The notes under the pieces are model-generated. The model did no database searches. It was not told where the DNA came from and saw nothing but the letters and a program-made list of their open reading frames with translations. This document shows positions 7,133-13,691 of a DNA stretch of 16,507 bases, in pieces (position 1 is the first letter of the stretch; each line of letters starts with the position of its first letter). This DNA is from Lentzea aerocolonigenes (lineage in GTDB: Bacteria > Actinomycetota > Actinomycetes > Mycobacteriales > Pseudonocardiaceae): assembly GCF_000955955.1 (NCBI RefSeq), contig NZ_JYJG01000375.1, positions 1-16,507 of the forward strand. Direction: 5' to 3'. The position numbers were made by a program, and so were the translations under genes.

Positions 7133-8637
7133 CTGGTCTTCTCCTTTGCGGTGTTCTCCTTGAGAGCAAAGAAAACCAGGAAACCGGCGACGAAGCCGAT
7201 GACCCAGTTGTAGTCGTAAAGCGGCTTGAGGAACGGAATCAAGCCGTCCGCCGGAAACGGTCCACCGTAGGCGCCGCCGACCGCGAGCACGGAGCCCACG
7301 AGCGTCGCCAGGACGGCACGCCAGTTCCAGCCGCCGTTGAACCAGTACGCGCCCCGGCCGTCCAGGTAGAGGTCGGCGAGCTCGAGCCGCGTCTTCTTGA
7401 TCACCCAGTACCCGGCGACGAACACGCCGGCCACGGACGCCAGCAGGCCGCCGTAGAACCCGAGCCACGCGAAGATGTAGATGCTCGGGTCGGAGATCAG
7501 CCGCCACGGCTGGATCAGGATGCCGACCACACCGGTGATCAGGCCGCCGATCGCGAACGTGATGCGCTTGGGGAACGCGTTCGAGAAGTCGTACGAGGGA
7601 CTCACGACGTTGGCCGCGAGGTTCGCCGAGATCGTCGCCAGCACCAGCGAGATCAACGCGATGAGCACCAGGATCGTGCTGTCGAACCGGGACGCCAGGT
7701 CCGCCGGGTCCCAGATCGCCTCGCCGTACAACGCCTGCGCGCCGGACGTCGTCAGGATCGCCACGATCGCGATGAACGACATGGTGGTCGGCAGGCCGAG
7801 GATCTGCCCGGTGACCTGCTTCTTCTGACTACCACCGAACCGGGTGAAGTCCGGCATGTTCAGCGACAGCGTCGACCAGAACGCGATCATGCCCATCAGC
7901 GACGGGAAGAAGACCTTCCAGAAGCCGGCGCCCCAGCCGAGCGTGCTGTTCTGGTGCAGGATCGGCCCGAACCCGCCCGCCTTCACCAGCACGTAGCCCA
8001 GCAGGATCAGGAACCCGATGCTGACCAGCGGCGCCGTCCAGTTCTCGAACCGCCGGATCGCGTCCATGCCGCGCCAGATGACGAGCATCTGCACGACCCA
8101 GAACCCGAAGAAGCACAACCACAACGTCCACGGCTGACCGCCCACGACGGACGCTTTGGTCCACCCGTCACCCGCCAGCCTGCCGACGATCACGTGCAGC
8201 GCCTTGCCGCCGACCCACGTCTGGATGCCGAACCAGGCGCACGCGATGAACGCTCGCAACAGCGCGACGAGGTTCGCCCCGCGAATGCCGTAGAACGCAC
8301 GGGCGAACACCGGGAACGGGATGCCGTACTTCGTGCCGGCGTGGCTGTTGAGCAGCATGGGGACCAGCACGATCAGGTTGCCCAGGGTGATCGTGAGGAA
8401 CGCCTGCACCCAGTCCATGCCCAGGGCGATCAACGACGCCGCGAGCGTGTAGCTGGGGATGTTGTGCGCCATGCCCATCCACAGCGCGAAGAAGTTGTAC
8501 GTCGTCCAGGTCCGCTGCTCGATCGGAACCGGCGCGAGCTCGGGGTTGAAGAACCTGCTGTCCTTGATGGGACCTGCGTCGCTCAACTCGACGCGGCCGT
8601 CAGGTGTGACCTGGGGCGGTGAGGACTCGACTGCCAT
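7129..8637 (-). CDS. NCS1 family nucleobase/hydantoin permease
   Basis: A 502-residue, roughly 12-helix membrane transporter of the nucleobase:cation symporter-1 family, first gene of the catabolic operon. The family signature NMPDFTRFGGSQKK is at residues 260-273. W135-x3-Q139 in helix 3 and N340-x3-N344 in helix 8 have the spacing of the substrate-contacting residues I recall from the hydantoin carrier Mhp1 (W117/Q121 and N314/N318). The likely cargo is uracil, thymine, a dihydropyrimidine or a hydantoin, in symport with Na+ or H+. The ATG at 8637 has a good ribosome binding site, AGGGGG, seven bases upstream. About 110 bases separate it from the divergent esterase gene; I see no convincing -10/-35 pair for the operon there. 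Confidence 0.93.
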   Translation of the reverse strand: MAVESSPPQVTPDGRVELSDAGPIKDSRFFNPELAPVPIEQRTWTTYNFFALWMGMAHNIPSYTLAASLIALGMDWVQAFLTITLGNLIVLVPMLLNSHAGTKYGIPFPVFARAFYGIRGANLVALLRAFIACAWFGIQTWVGGKALHVIVGRLAGDGWTKASVVGGQPWTLWLCFFGFWVVQMLVIWRGMDAIRRFENWTAPLVSIGFLILLGYVLVKAGGFGPILHQNSTLGWGAGFWKVFFPSLMGMIAFWSTLSLNMPDFTRFGGSQKKQVTGQILGLPTTMSFIAIVAILTTSGAQALYGEAIWDPADLASRFDSTILVLIALISLVLATISANLAANVVSPSYDFSNAFPKRITFAIGGLITGVVGILIQPWRLISDPSIYIFAWLGFYGGLLASVAGVFVAGYWVIKKTRLELADLYLDGRGAYWFNGGWNWRAVLATLVGSVLAVGGAYGGPFPADGLIPFLKPLYDYNWVIGFVAGFLVFFALKENTAKEKTR

Positions 8638-8724
8638 CGTTCAACCCCCTGTTATGCTGCTGAAACACGGCGAACGCGGTCGGTTTCCATCCCGGAATCC
8701 TGGGTGCGCCGCTGCACGTCTGGC

Positions 8725-8738
8725 AGTGTCAAAGTGTC
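8725..8738. repeat. direct repeat AGTGTC-AA-AGTGTC upstream of the permease operon
   Basis: Two copies of AGTGTC, eight bases apart, lie in the gap between the divergent permease and esterase genes. They could be half-sites for a regulator such as the PucR protein encoded at 11994-13586, but such a short repeat could arise by chance. Confidence 0.25.
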
Positions 8739-8748
8739 CACGCTTGTC

Positions 8749-9483
8749 ATGATCGCCGCACATTCTGTTTCACTGAGTGGTGTGGGGATCTCTCGGCGAA
8801 CTGCTTTGCTGGGTGGCGCGGGCCTGCTGGGAGCAGCGGGGATATTCGGCGCGACGAGTCCACGCGGCCGCCGCCTGCTCGGGTGGACGGGGCCGGACGG
8901 CGTGGTGCCGGACGTGCCACCTGTACCCGTTCAGCCGATGCCGTGGGGCGCCTGGATGGGCGTCGAGGGGCCGGCCGTGCTCGTGCTGCACGGTCGCGGC
9001 GGGAGCGTTCAGTGGTGGCAGGACCTCGGGTTGCCGCAGTTCCTCAACGGCGCCACGTTCCGGTGTGCCGTGATCAACGGTGGCGACGACTACTGGGTGA
9101 ACCTCACGCCGCCGGTGCCGGTCGACGCCGCGCTTGGCGTGTCGATGGGCGGGTTCGGGGTGCTGGACCTCGCGTCGCGGCAGCCGCTCAAAGCCGTCGC
9201 GGCGATCAGCCCGGCGCTGTTCCCGGCGTGGGACGACGCCCGGCGGATCGACGGGTTCGCGTCCGAGGAGATCTGGGCGCGGCACGAACCGTTGCGGCAC
9301 GCGGCGAGCATCAAGTCACCGGCCGGGATCTGGTGCGGGCAGGAAGATCCGTTCCACGACGCCGCACGGGACCTGGCGAACGAGATCGGCGCGGCAGGGT
9401 CGTTCGACCACGGCGCGCACGACGGCGGCTACTGGCGGAGGGTGCTGCCGGAAGCGTTGCGGTTCATCGAGTCCCGACTTTGA
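8749..9483 (+). CDS. alpha/beta-hydrolase (esterase-like) with Tat-type signal
   Basis: A 244-residue alpha/beta-hydrolase. The N-terminus has a twin-arginine motif, ISRRTALLGG, followed by a hydrophobic stretch, so it is probably exported folded by the Tat system. The nucleophile elbow G-V-S132-M-G-G, the acid D200 (CGQEDPF) and H224 (GAHDGGYW) form a plausible catalytic triad. The H-x-x-x-Y-W end recalls esterase D/antigen 85-like acyl esterases. An oxyanion-loop HGRGG is near residues 82-86. The start is uncertain: the ATG at 8749 and a GTG at 8782 are both in frame and both lack a good ribosome binding site; 8782 would give a compact Tat signal starting MGISRR. The gene is divergent from the permease operon and overlaps the RDD gene by 20 bases tail to tail. 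Substrate unknown. Confidence 0.8.
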   Translation: MIAAHSVSLSGVGISRRTALLGGAGLLGAAGIFGATSPRGRRLLGWTGPDGVVPDVPPVPVQPMPWGAWMGVEGPAVLVLHGRGGSVQWWQDLGLPQFLNGATFRCAVINGGDDYWVNLTPPVPVDAALGVSMGGFGVLDLASRQPLKAVAAISPALFPAWDDARRIDGFASEEIWARHEPLRHAASIKSPAGIWCGQEDPFHDAARDLANEIGAAGSFDHGAHDGGYWRRVLPEALRFIESRL

Positions 9484-9967
9484 GCCGCACCACGGCCGTG
9501 CCCGCGCGCCGGTCGTGCCACGTGCGGGTGCCGCGCAGATCCAGGGATTCCACCGCCGACAGCACGAGCAGCACGAGCCCGCCCACCAGTAGCAGCGAGG
9601 CGAGCCACCCCGCCGACCTCACACCCACGTGCTCGCCGATGACGACCCACGGCTGCTGCCAGCCGAGGCCCGCCATCAGCGCCGGTTCCCGCCAGCCCAG
9701 ACCGGTCAGCACGAGCACCGCGCCCGCGCCGGGCAGCGCGGTCGTGATGAGCGTGCGGGCCAGCACCCGTCTGAGGCCGAGGCCGGACGCGGGGCCCACG
9801 ACCCGCAGCCCCGTGAGGGCCTTGCCGAGGGTGTTCGAGCGCAGAAGCGTTGCGTCGTACGCGATCGCGCAGAGCACCACCAGCACGGGTTCGTGGACCA
9901 ACGGCCACGCCACGACCAGCACCAGGAGCCAGTCGAGCAGACGGGCGATCAGCCGACGAACGAGCAT
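9464..9967 (-). CDS. RDD family membrane protein
   Basis: A 167-residue protein with three to four hydrophobic helices (about 5-21, 27-42, 77-97 and 118-140). The RDD family marks are present: the N-terminal R-x-x-x-R-x-x-D arrangement in MLVRRLIARLLDW, the TLGKALTGLRVV segment near residues 46-57, and the conserved C-terminal GTRTWHDRRAGTAVVR. RDD proteins are small membrane proteins of largely unknown role, some linked to ion transport. The ATG at 9967 gives a typical N-terminus, with only a weak ribosome binding site. It follows the methyltransferase gene by 51 bases on the same strand and may be the last gene of a merR-methyltransferase-RDD transcript. Its 3' end overlaps that of the convergent esterase. 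Confidence 0.85.
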   Translation of the reverse strand: MLVRRLIARLLDWLLVLVVAWPLVHEPVLVVLCAIAYDATLLRSNTLGKALTGLRVVGPASGLGLRRVLARTLITTALPGAGAVLVLTGLGWREPALMAGLGWQQPWVVIGEHVGVRSAGWLASLLLVGGLVLLVLSAVESLDLRGTRTWHDRRAGTAVVRLKVGTR

Positions 9968-10000
9968 GATTCACGCTATTCGGCAGAACTCCGCCATAAG

Positions 10001-10020
10001 TGGCCAGTTCATGGCCAGTT
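10001..10020. repeat. tandem direct repeat TGGCCAGTT-CA-TGGCCAGTT
   Basis: Two identical nine-base copies separated by CA lie in the gap before the RDD gene and run into the stop codon of the methyltransferase. Each copy contains TGGCCA, so the pair can also fold back. This may be a regulator site or slippage; nothing else supports a function. Confidence 0.35.
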
Positions 10021-10627
10021 AACGTCCGAACTCGGCGACCCACCTCGGACCGTCGCGCCTGACCGAGCGCGGGGTCAGGCCATCAGTCGCGAACGCCTCG
10101 ATCTCGGACGGCGTGAGCGGCCACGGCGGGCCGTCGGGAACCGGGCCCTCGTCGCGGGCCACGGCGAGCACGAGCAGCGTCGACCCGGTCAGCCACGCCA
10201 CGCGTTCGGTCGCTCGAGCGTGCAGGCCGACCGGAAGCGCCTGCACCGTCATGTTCTCCACGACGAGGTCGAACGCGTGGTGCCACTCCACGGGCGGGTC
10301 GAGCAGATCGGCCACGACGTACGAGACCTTCGAGTCCGGGTAGCGCGCCTGAACCGCCGCGATCCCGGTGGGGGAGATGTCGAAGGCGGTCACGTCGAAC
10401 CCCAGAGACGCCAGGAACTCCGAGTCGCGGCCGTAGCCACAGCCGACGACCAGGGCGCTGCGGCCCGCGGCGTCGGTACCGGAGGCCCACTCGACGAGGT
10501 GTGGTTGCGGATGGGGCTGATCCCACGGGACGGAGGCCGTGCCGGCGTCGGCCTCCGCGTAGAGATCTTCGAACCAACCGGTCGGGTTGGCGGCTTGCAG
10601 CCGGCGGGTGTCGTCATCAGCGGACAT
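10019..10627 (-). CDS. class I SAM-dependent methyltransferase (TPMT-like)
   Basis: A 202-residue Rossmann-fold methyltransferase. Motif I, which binds the S-adenosylmethionine, is ALVVGCGYGRDSEFLA (58-73), followed by the strand VTAFDIS whose acidic residue should contact the ribose. The N-terminal GWFEDLYAEADAGT and VPWDQPHPQPHL (33-44) resemble the thiopurine/halide methyltransferase group, in which the PW motif closes over the active site; members methylate small thiols, selenols, tellurite or halides. The substrate here is not known. The ATG at 10627 follows a weak GGTAGAAGTGGG ribosome binding site. The gene starts 58 bases after merR and precedes the RDD gene, so it may be controlled by the MerR protein. 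Confidence 0.85.
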   Translation of the reverse strand: MSADDDTRRLQAANPTGWFEDLYAEADAGTASVPWDQPHPQPHLVEWASGTDAAGRSALVVGCGYGRDSEFLASLGFDVTAFDISPTGIAAVQARYPDSKVSYVVADLLDPPVEWHHAFDLVVENMTVQALPVGLHARATERVAWLTGSTLLVLAVARDEGPVPDGPPWPLTPSEIEAFATDGLTPRSVRRDGPRWVAEFGR

Positions 10628-10668
10628 GACCCACTTCTACCGACTCCACGCCGAACTCACCCGCGCAT

Positions 10669-10683
10669 TTGCCGTTTCGGCAA
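10669..10683. terminator. weak hairpin after merR
   Basis: TTGCCG-TTT-CGGCAA forms a 6-bp stem just after the merR stop on the minus strand. It could attenuate transcription into the methyltransferase gene, but the stem is short and lacks a U-tract. Confidence 0.3.
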
Positions 10684-10685
10684 CG

Positions 10686-11393
10686 TCACCGGGCGGCGCG
10701 CGCCTGACCGATGTAGTCGACCAGGCCGTCGTCCGCGGGCCAGCCGATCTGCGAGCTGATCGCGGGCTTGTTCTCGTTCCACGACCGCTGCGCCGCGGCC
10801 TGGATCCCCGGGTCGCCACCGGTGAACTTGGCGCCCAGCTCGTCCCACTGCCGCGACAGCTCGACCACACGCGGATCCGTCGGTGGAGTGCCGTCGGCCA
10901 TGTGCTGACGGATCTCCTTGACCAGCTCCAGCCAGGAGGCCTTCAGCGCCTCCACGGCCTCCGGGCCCATCGAGGCGGCGCGGGAACGCAGGTCGTTCAG
11001 CTGGTCGGCGGTGAAGTAGCTCTCGTACACGGACATCATCTCCAAAGTGGACAGAAGGGATTCGGTGGTGTGACCGTCGAGCAGCGAGGCGATCCGAGAC
11101 CGCAGCGCGTCGACCTGCTGGACCTGCGTCGTCAACGCGGCCAGCTGGGCCTCGAAGATCGGCCGCAGCGAGTCCGAACGGGACAGTGCCGAACGGACCT
11201 CCTCCAGCGACAGGCCGAGCTGGCGCAGCGATCTCACCTGATAGAGGCGGCGAACGTCGTCCGGTGTGTACCGACGGTGACCGGACGCCGTGCGCTCTGA
11301 TGCGCTCACGAGTCCGATCTCGTCGTAGTGGTACAGCGTGCGGACTGTCAGTCCACTCGCTTTGGCCAGGTCACCGATGCTCCAGCGGGTCAC
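10686..11393 (-). CDS. MerR family regulator, TipAL-like
   Basis: A 235-residue regulator. Residues 1-70 are a MerR winged helix-turn-helix (WSIGDLAKASGLTVRTLYHYDEIGL, followed by GHRRYTPDDVRRLYQV), then a long dimerising helix to about residue 110, then a C-terminal TipAS-type ligand domain (about 120-232, with MGPEAVEALKASWLELV and the GWPADDGLVDYIGQ end). TipAL-type proteins bind thiopeptides and other hydrophobic compounds and activate their own promoter. I find no cysteine anywhere in the protein, so the covalent capture of thiopeptides described for TipAL should not occur. The start is the GTG at 11393; a MerR-type promoter lies just upstream and places transcription initiation on that very codon, so no ribosome binding site is expected. 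Probable targets are itself, the methyltransferase and the RDD gene. Confidence 0.9.
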   Translation of the reverse strand: MTRWSIGDLAKASGLTVRTLYHYDEIGLVSASERTASGHRRYTPDDVRRLYQVRSLRQLGLSLEEVRSALSRSDSLRPIFEAQLAALTTQVQQVDALRSRIASLLDGHTTESLLSTLEMMSVYESYFTADQLNDLRSRAASMGPEAVEALKASWLELVKEIRQHMADGTPPTDPRVVELSRQWDELGAKFTGGDPGIQAAAQRSWNENKPAISSQIGWPADDGLVDYIGQARAAR

Positions 11394-11399
11394 ACGGCA

Positions 11400-11430
11400 A
11401 CCGTAGGACCTCCCGTCACGGGAGGTTCAA
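11400..11430 (-). promoter_or_regulatory. MerR-type autoregulated promoter with perfect dyad operator
   Basis: On the minus strand -35 TTGAAC (11430-11425) and -10 TACGGT (11405-11400) are separated by 19 bp, the overlong spacer typical of MerR-activated promoters. A perfect inverted repeat, ACCTCCCGT-C-ACGGGAGGT (11408-11426), fills that spacer. The sequence after the -10 is TGCCGT then the GTG start codon of merR at 11393, so initiation about 6-7 bases downstream gives a leaderless mRNA. Confidence 0.8.
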
Positions 11431-11520
11431 GTCCTCAACACCCGATCGAGCGGATTAATTCGCGAACCAAATCAGCCGATGAAAACGAAGATCGGTCCCC
11501 AAACCAGATTGAGGAAAACT

Positions 11521-11964
11521 GTGTCTCGTTCCGGACTGCTTCGTGCCGCCGCTCTGCTCGCCGCCGGTGCTGCCCCGCTGCTCGCGGGCTCGGCCAACGC
11601 CGTTGAGGCTCTCCCGTCGCTGCCCGGCGTGCCGGAGGTCGGCGCGGACAAGACCGTCTCCGACGCCAGCCTGCCCGCCAACCCGCTCGAGTCGGCCGGC
11701 GCGCTGAAGCTCGGCCAGGTCACCACGCCGGTCACGCCCGACGGCAAGACCCCGGCTCTTCCGGCCGCCGCGCAGGAGCGCACCGCGCCGAACCCGGTCG
11801 CGCCCGAGCTCGGCACCCTCCCGTCGCTGCCGAACGCCGAGGCCCTGGCGAGCGGTGCGCACGTCGGCGACCTGAAGGCGCCGGCCCTGTCCGACCTGCC
11901 GACCAACGGCATCGTGCCGAACCCGAACGTGCTGTCGGGCACGCTGCCGACGATCAACGGCTGA
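11521..11964 (+). CDS. small secreted Ala/Pro-rich protein, function unknown
   Basis: A 147-residue protein with a clear Sec signal peptide: a positive start (MSRSGLLR), a hydrophobic Ala/Leu core, and AGSANA before a likely cleavage between residues 27 and 28. The mature 120 residues are rich in Ala, Pro and Leu, have no cysteine, and carry LPSLP twice (31-35 and 100-104) plus several further LP pairs, suggesting an extended, low-complexity wall or extracellular protein. I recognise no domain. The GTG at 11521 is preferred over an ATG at 11479 because GAGGA lies five to six bases before it and because it gives a compact signal peptide. It is divergent from merR with 127 bases between the starts, and is closed by a strong hairpin. 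Confidence 0.75.
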   Translation: MSRSGLLRAAALLAAGAAPLLAGSANAVEALPSLPGVPEVGADKTVSDASLPANPLESAGALKLGQVTTPVTPDGKTPALPAAAQERTAPNPVAPELGTLPSLPNAEALASGAHVGDLKAPALSDLPTNGIVPNPNVLSGTLPTING

Positions 11965-11976
11965 CAAGCACGCCGA

Positions 11977-12007
11977 AAATGGGCCCGTGCGAGTCACGGG
12001 CCCATTT
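11977..12007. terminator. bidirectional terminator hairpin overlapping the pucR stop
   Basis: A 13-bp perfect stem, AAATGGGCCCGTG (11977-11989) with CACGGGCCCATTT (11995-12007), has a five-base loop. It begins 12 bases after the stop of the secreted protein gene, and the right arm contains the last codons and stop of the convergent regulator. A-rich and T-rich flanks on either side give short U-runs in both directions. Confidence 0.8.
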
Positions 12008-13586
12008 CGTGCACCAAGAGCGCCACGTACAGCGAGAGCACGGACTCCGGGTCCTCCAGCGAGACGCCCAGGACCTGCTCGATGCGGTTCAGCTGCTGGT
12101 AGTAGGCCGTGCGGGACAGGTGGGCGGCCGAGGCGGCCGCCGACTTGTTGCCGCCGTTCTCGCACAGGCACCGCAGCAGCTCCACCAGCCGCGAGCCCTG
12201 GGCGTTGTCGCGTGCCAGCAACGGGCCGAGCTCGCGGTCCGCGAACGCCCGCACCCGCTCGTCCTCGCGCAGCAGGTGCAGCAGGCCGCGCAGCCGCACG
12301 TCGTCCAACCGGTGGTAGAGCTGGGATCCCGGCGCCCGCAACGCCGCTCCGGCCACGTGCGCGGCCTCGCCCAGTGAGCGCCGGACGTCCGTTGTGGACG
12401 TCACGGTCGTGCCCACCGCGATCACCACCGTCGACGCCGCCGTGCGGTGGATCTCGCGCGCGACCTTGCGCAGCACCCCTTCCACGCCAACGGTGATCGG
12501 CACCGACAGCAGCGCTCGCACCGAGGTGTCGTCCACGACGCCGACCAGTGCCGCGACCGTGACCCGTCGTCCGGCCAGTGCCGTGGCCTCGGCAAGATCA
12601 CGCAGGACTTCCTGTGTCGCAAGCGTTTGCCCGTGCAGTACCGACACCGGCCGAACCGCCACCCCGATCAGCTGACGGCGTTCCAGCGGCACGCCCAGCG
12701 CCGCCGCCCGCGCGCCCAGATCCGGTGACTGCGGCGACTGACCGAGCAACTGGGCCAGCAGCGTCCGGTGCGTCTGGCGTTCCAACGACTCCCGATCGCG
12801 CGCCACGAGCCGATGCACGGCCAGCGCGGAGGCAGCGCGCTCGGCGACCACGACGTGCCGGTGCGGCGGCGGTTCCGGCGACACCATGACCAGCCGTCCC
12901 CAGTCCGCGCCGCGCGCCCCGACGATCGTGATCAACCAGCCGGATGTCTGGTGGTAGGCGGTCCGCTCGGACACCGTGACCGATCGCGAGCGCGCCGCCC
13001 AGTCGTCCAGCAACGTCACCGGGTCGTGTCCGGCCGCGTCGTAGGCCAGCACGTCGTGGCCGAGCGTCTCCAGCACCACGGGCAGCCCGGACGTCCGCGC
13101 CACCTCGCGCAGCACCTCGGCGGGCTCGGCCCCGGCCACGGTCAGCGCGGTGAACGTCTCGTGCACCTGCTCCGCGGCCCGCAGCTCGGCCAGCTGCGCG
13201 TCCACGATCAGCCCGACGACCGCCTCGGTGACGGCCACGTACTTGGTCTCCTCGGACAGCGTGACCAGCGGTAACCCGTGCCGCTCCGCCTCGGTGACCA
13301 GCGCGGCCGGTACGTCGTCGCGCCACCGCCGGCCCAGCTCGACGACCAATCCGGCACAGCCCACCGCTGCCAGCTCCTCGACGTACCGGGCGAGGCCGGA
13401 CTCGGGCAGCATCACGCCGGTCGTGAGCACCAGCTCGCCGCCGCGCAGCAGTGGCGCGATGTCTGCGATCTCCGCCACATGCACCCACCGGACGCGCCGG
13501 GAAAGGCCGGCCGACCCGGCCACCAAACGCGGCTTACCCTGCCGGATCACCGGGAGAGCGACGACTTCGGCGACGGTCGGGTACAT
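11994..13586 (-). CDS. PucR family transcriptional regulator
   Basis: A 530-residue regulator with the usual three parts. The N-terminal PucR domain (about 1-125) starts MYPTVAEVVALPVIRQGKP, with RVRWVHVAEIADI following. A central region (about 140-410) includes the CdaR/GGDEF-like segment. The C-terminal helix-turn-helix of the PucR/CdaR type is at about 470-525, with GNKSAAASAAHLSRTAYYQQ (479-498) as its recognition part. PucR proteins control purine, pyrimidine and related nitrogen catabolism, usually sensing a pathway metabolite. Divergent from the aminotransferase-dehydrogenase genes, it is the likely regulator of these and of the permease operon; whether it activates or represses cannot be seen. 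The ATG at 13586 gives the family N-terminus; a GTG two codons upstream is possible. Confidence 0.93.
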   Translation of the reverse strand: MYPTVAEVVALPVIRQGKPRLVAGSAGLSRRVRWVHVAEIADIAPLLRGGELVLTTGVMLPESGLARYVEELAAVGCAGLVVELGRRWRDDVPAALVTEAERHGLPLVTLSEETKYVAVTEAVVGLIVDAQLAELRAAEQVHETFTALTVAGAEPAEVLREVARTSGLPVVLETLGHDVLAYDAAGHDPVTLLDDWAARSRSVTVSERTAYHQTSGWLITIVGARGADWGRLVMVSPEPPPHRHVVVAERAASALAVHRLVARDRESLERQTHRTLLAQLLGQSPQSPDLGARAAALGVPLERRQLIGVAVRPVSVLHGQTLATQEVLRDLAEATALAGRRVTVAALVGVVDDTSVRALLSVPITVGVEGVLRKVAREIHRTAASTVVIAVGTTVTSTTDVRRSLGEAAHVAGAALRAPGSQLYHRLDDVRLRGLLHLLREDERVRAFADRELGPLLARDNAQGSRLVELLRCLCENGGNKSAAASAAHLSRTAYYQQLNRIEQVLGVSLEDPESVLSLYVALLVHEMGP

Positions 13587-13630
13587 GTACACAACGTAAT
13601 GCCAACCAGCCGATCCGGGTACAGGTTGTG
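13581..13630. promoter_or_regulatory. divergent control region between pucR and the aminotransferase gene
   Basis: A ten-base perfect palindrome, GTACATGTAC (13581-13590), covers the pucR start codon. CACAAC (13590-13595) and its inverted copy GTTGTG (13625-13630) flank the middle of the gap. These are candidate operator half-sites for PucR or another regulator. TACAGG at 13620-13625 could be a -10 for the plus-strand genes, but no matching -35 is clear. Confidence 0.4.
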
Positions 13631-13691
13631 CATGGCGGCGAACCGGGCCCGCCAGCAGACTCCACACCAGGAGCGACGCCTGGAGGACGTG

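Noticed and set aside
13632..13691. Alternative ATG for the aminotransferase at 13632, with a possible -10 six bases before it (leaderless start)
   Set aside because: The added 20 residues look unlike the family and no -35 is evident, whereas GGAGG precedes the ATG at 13692; kept only as a second choice.
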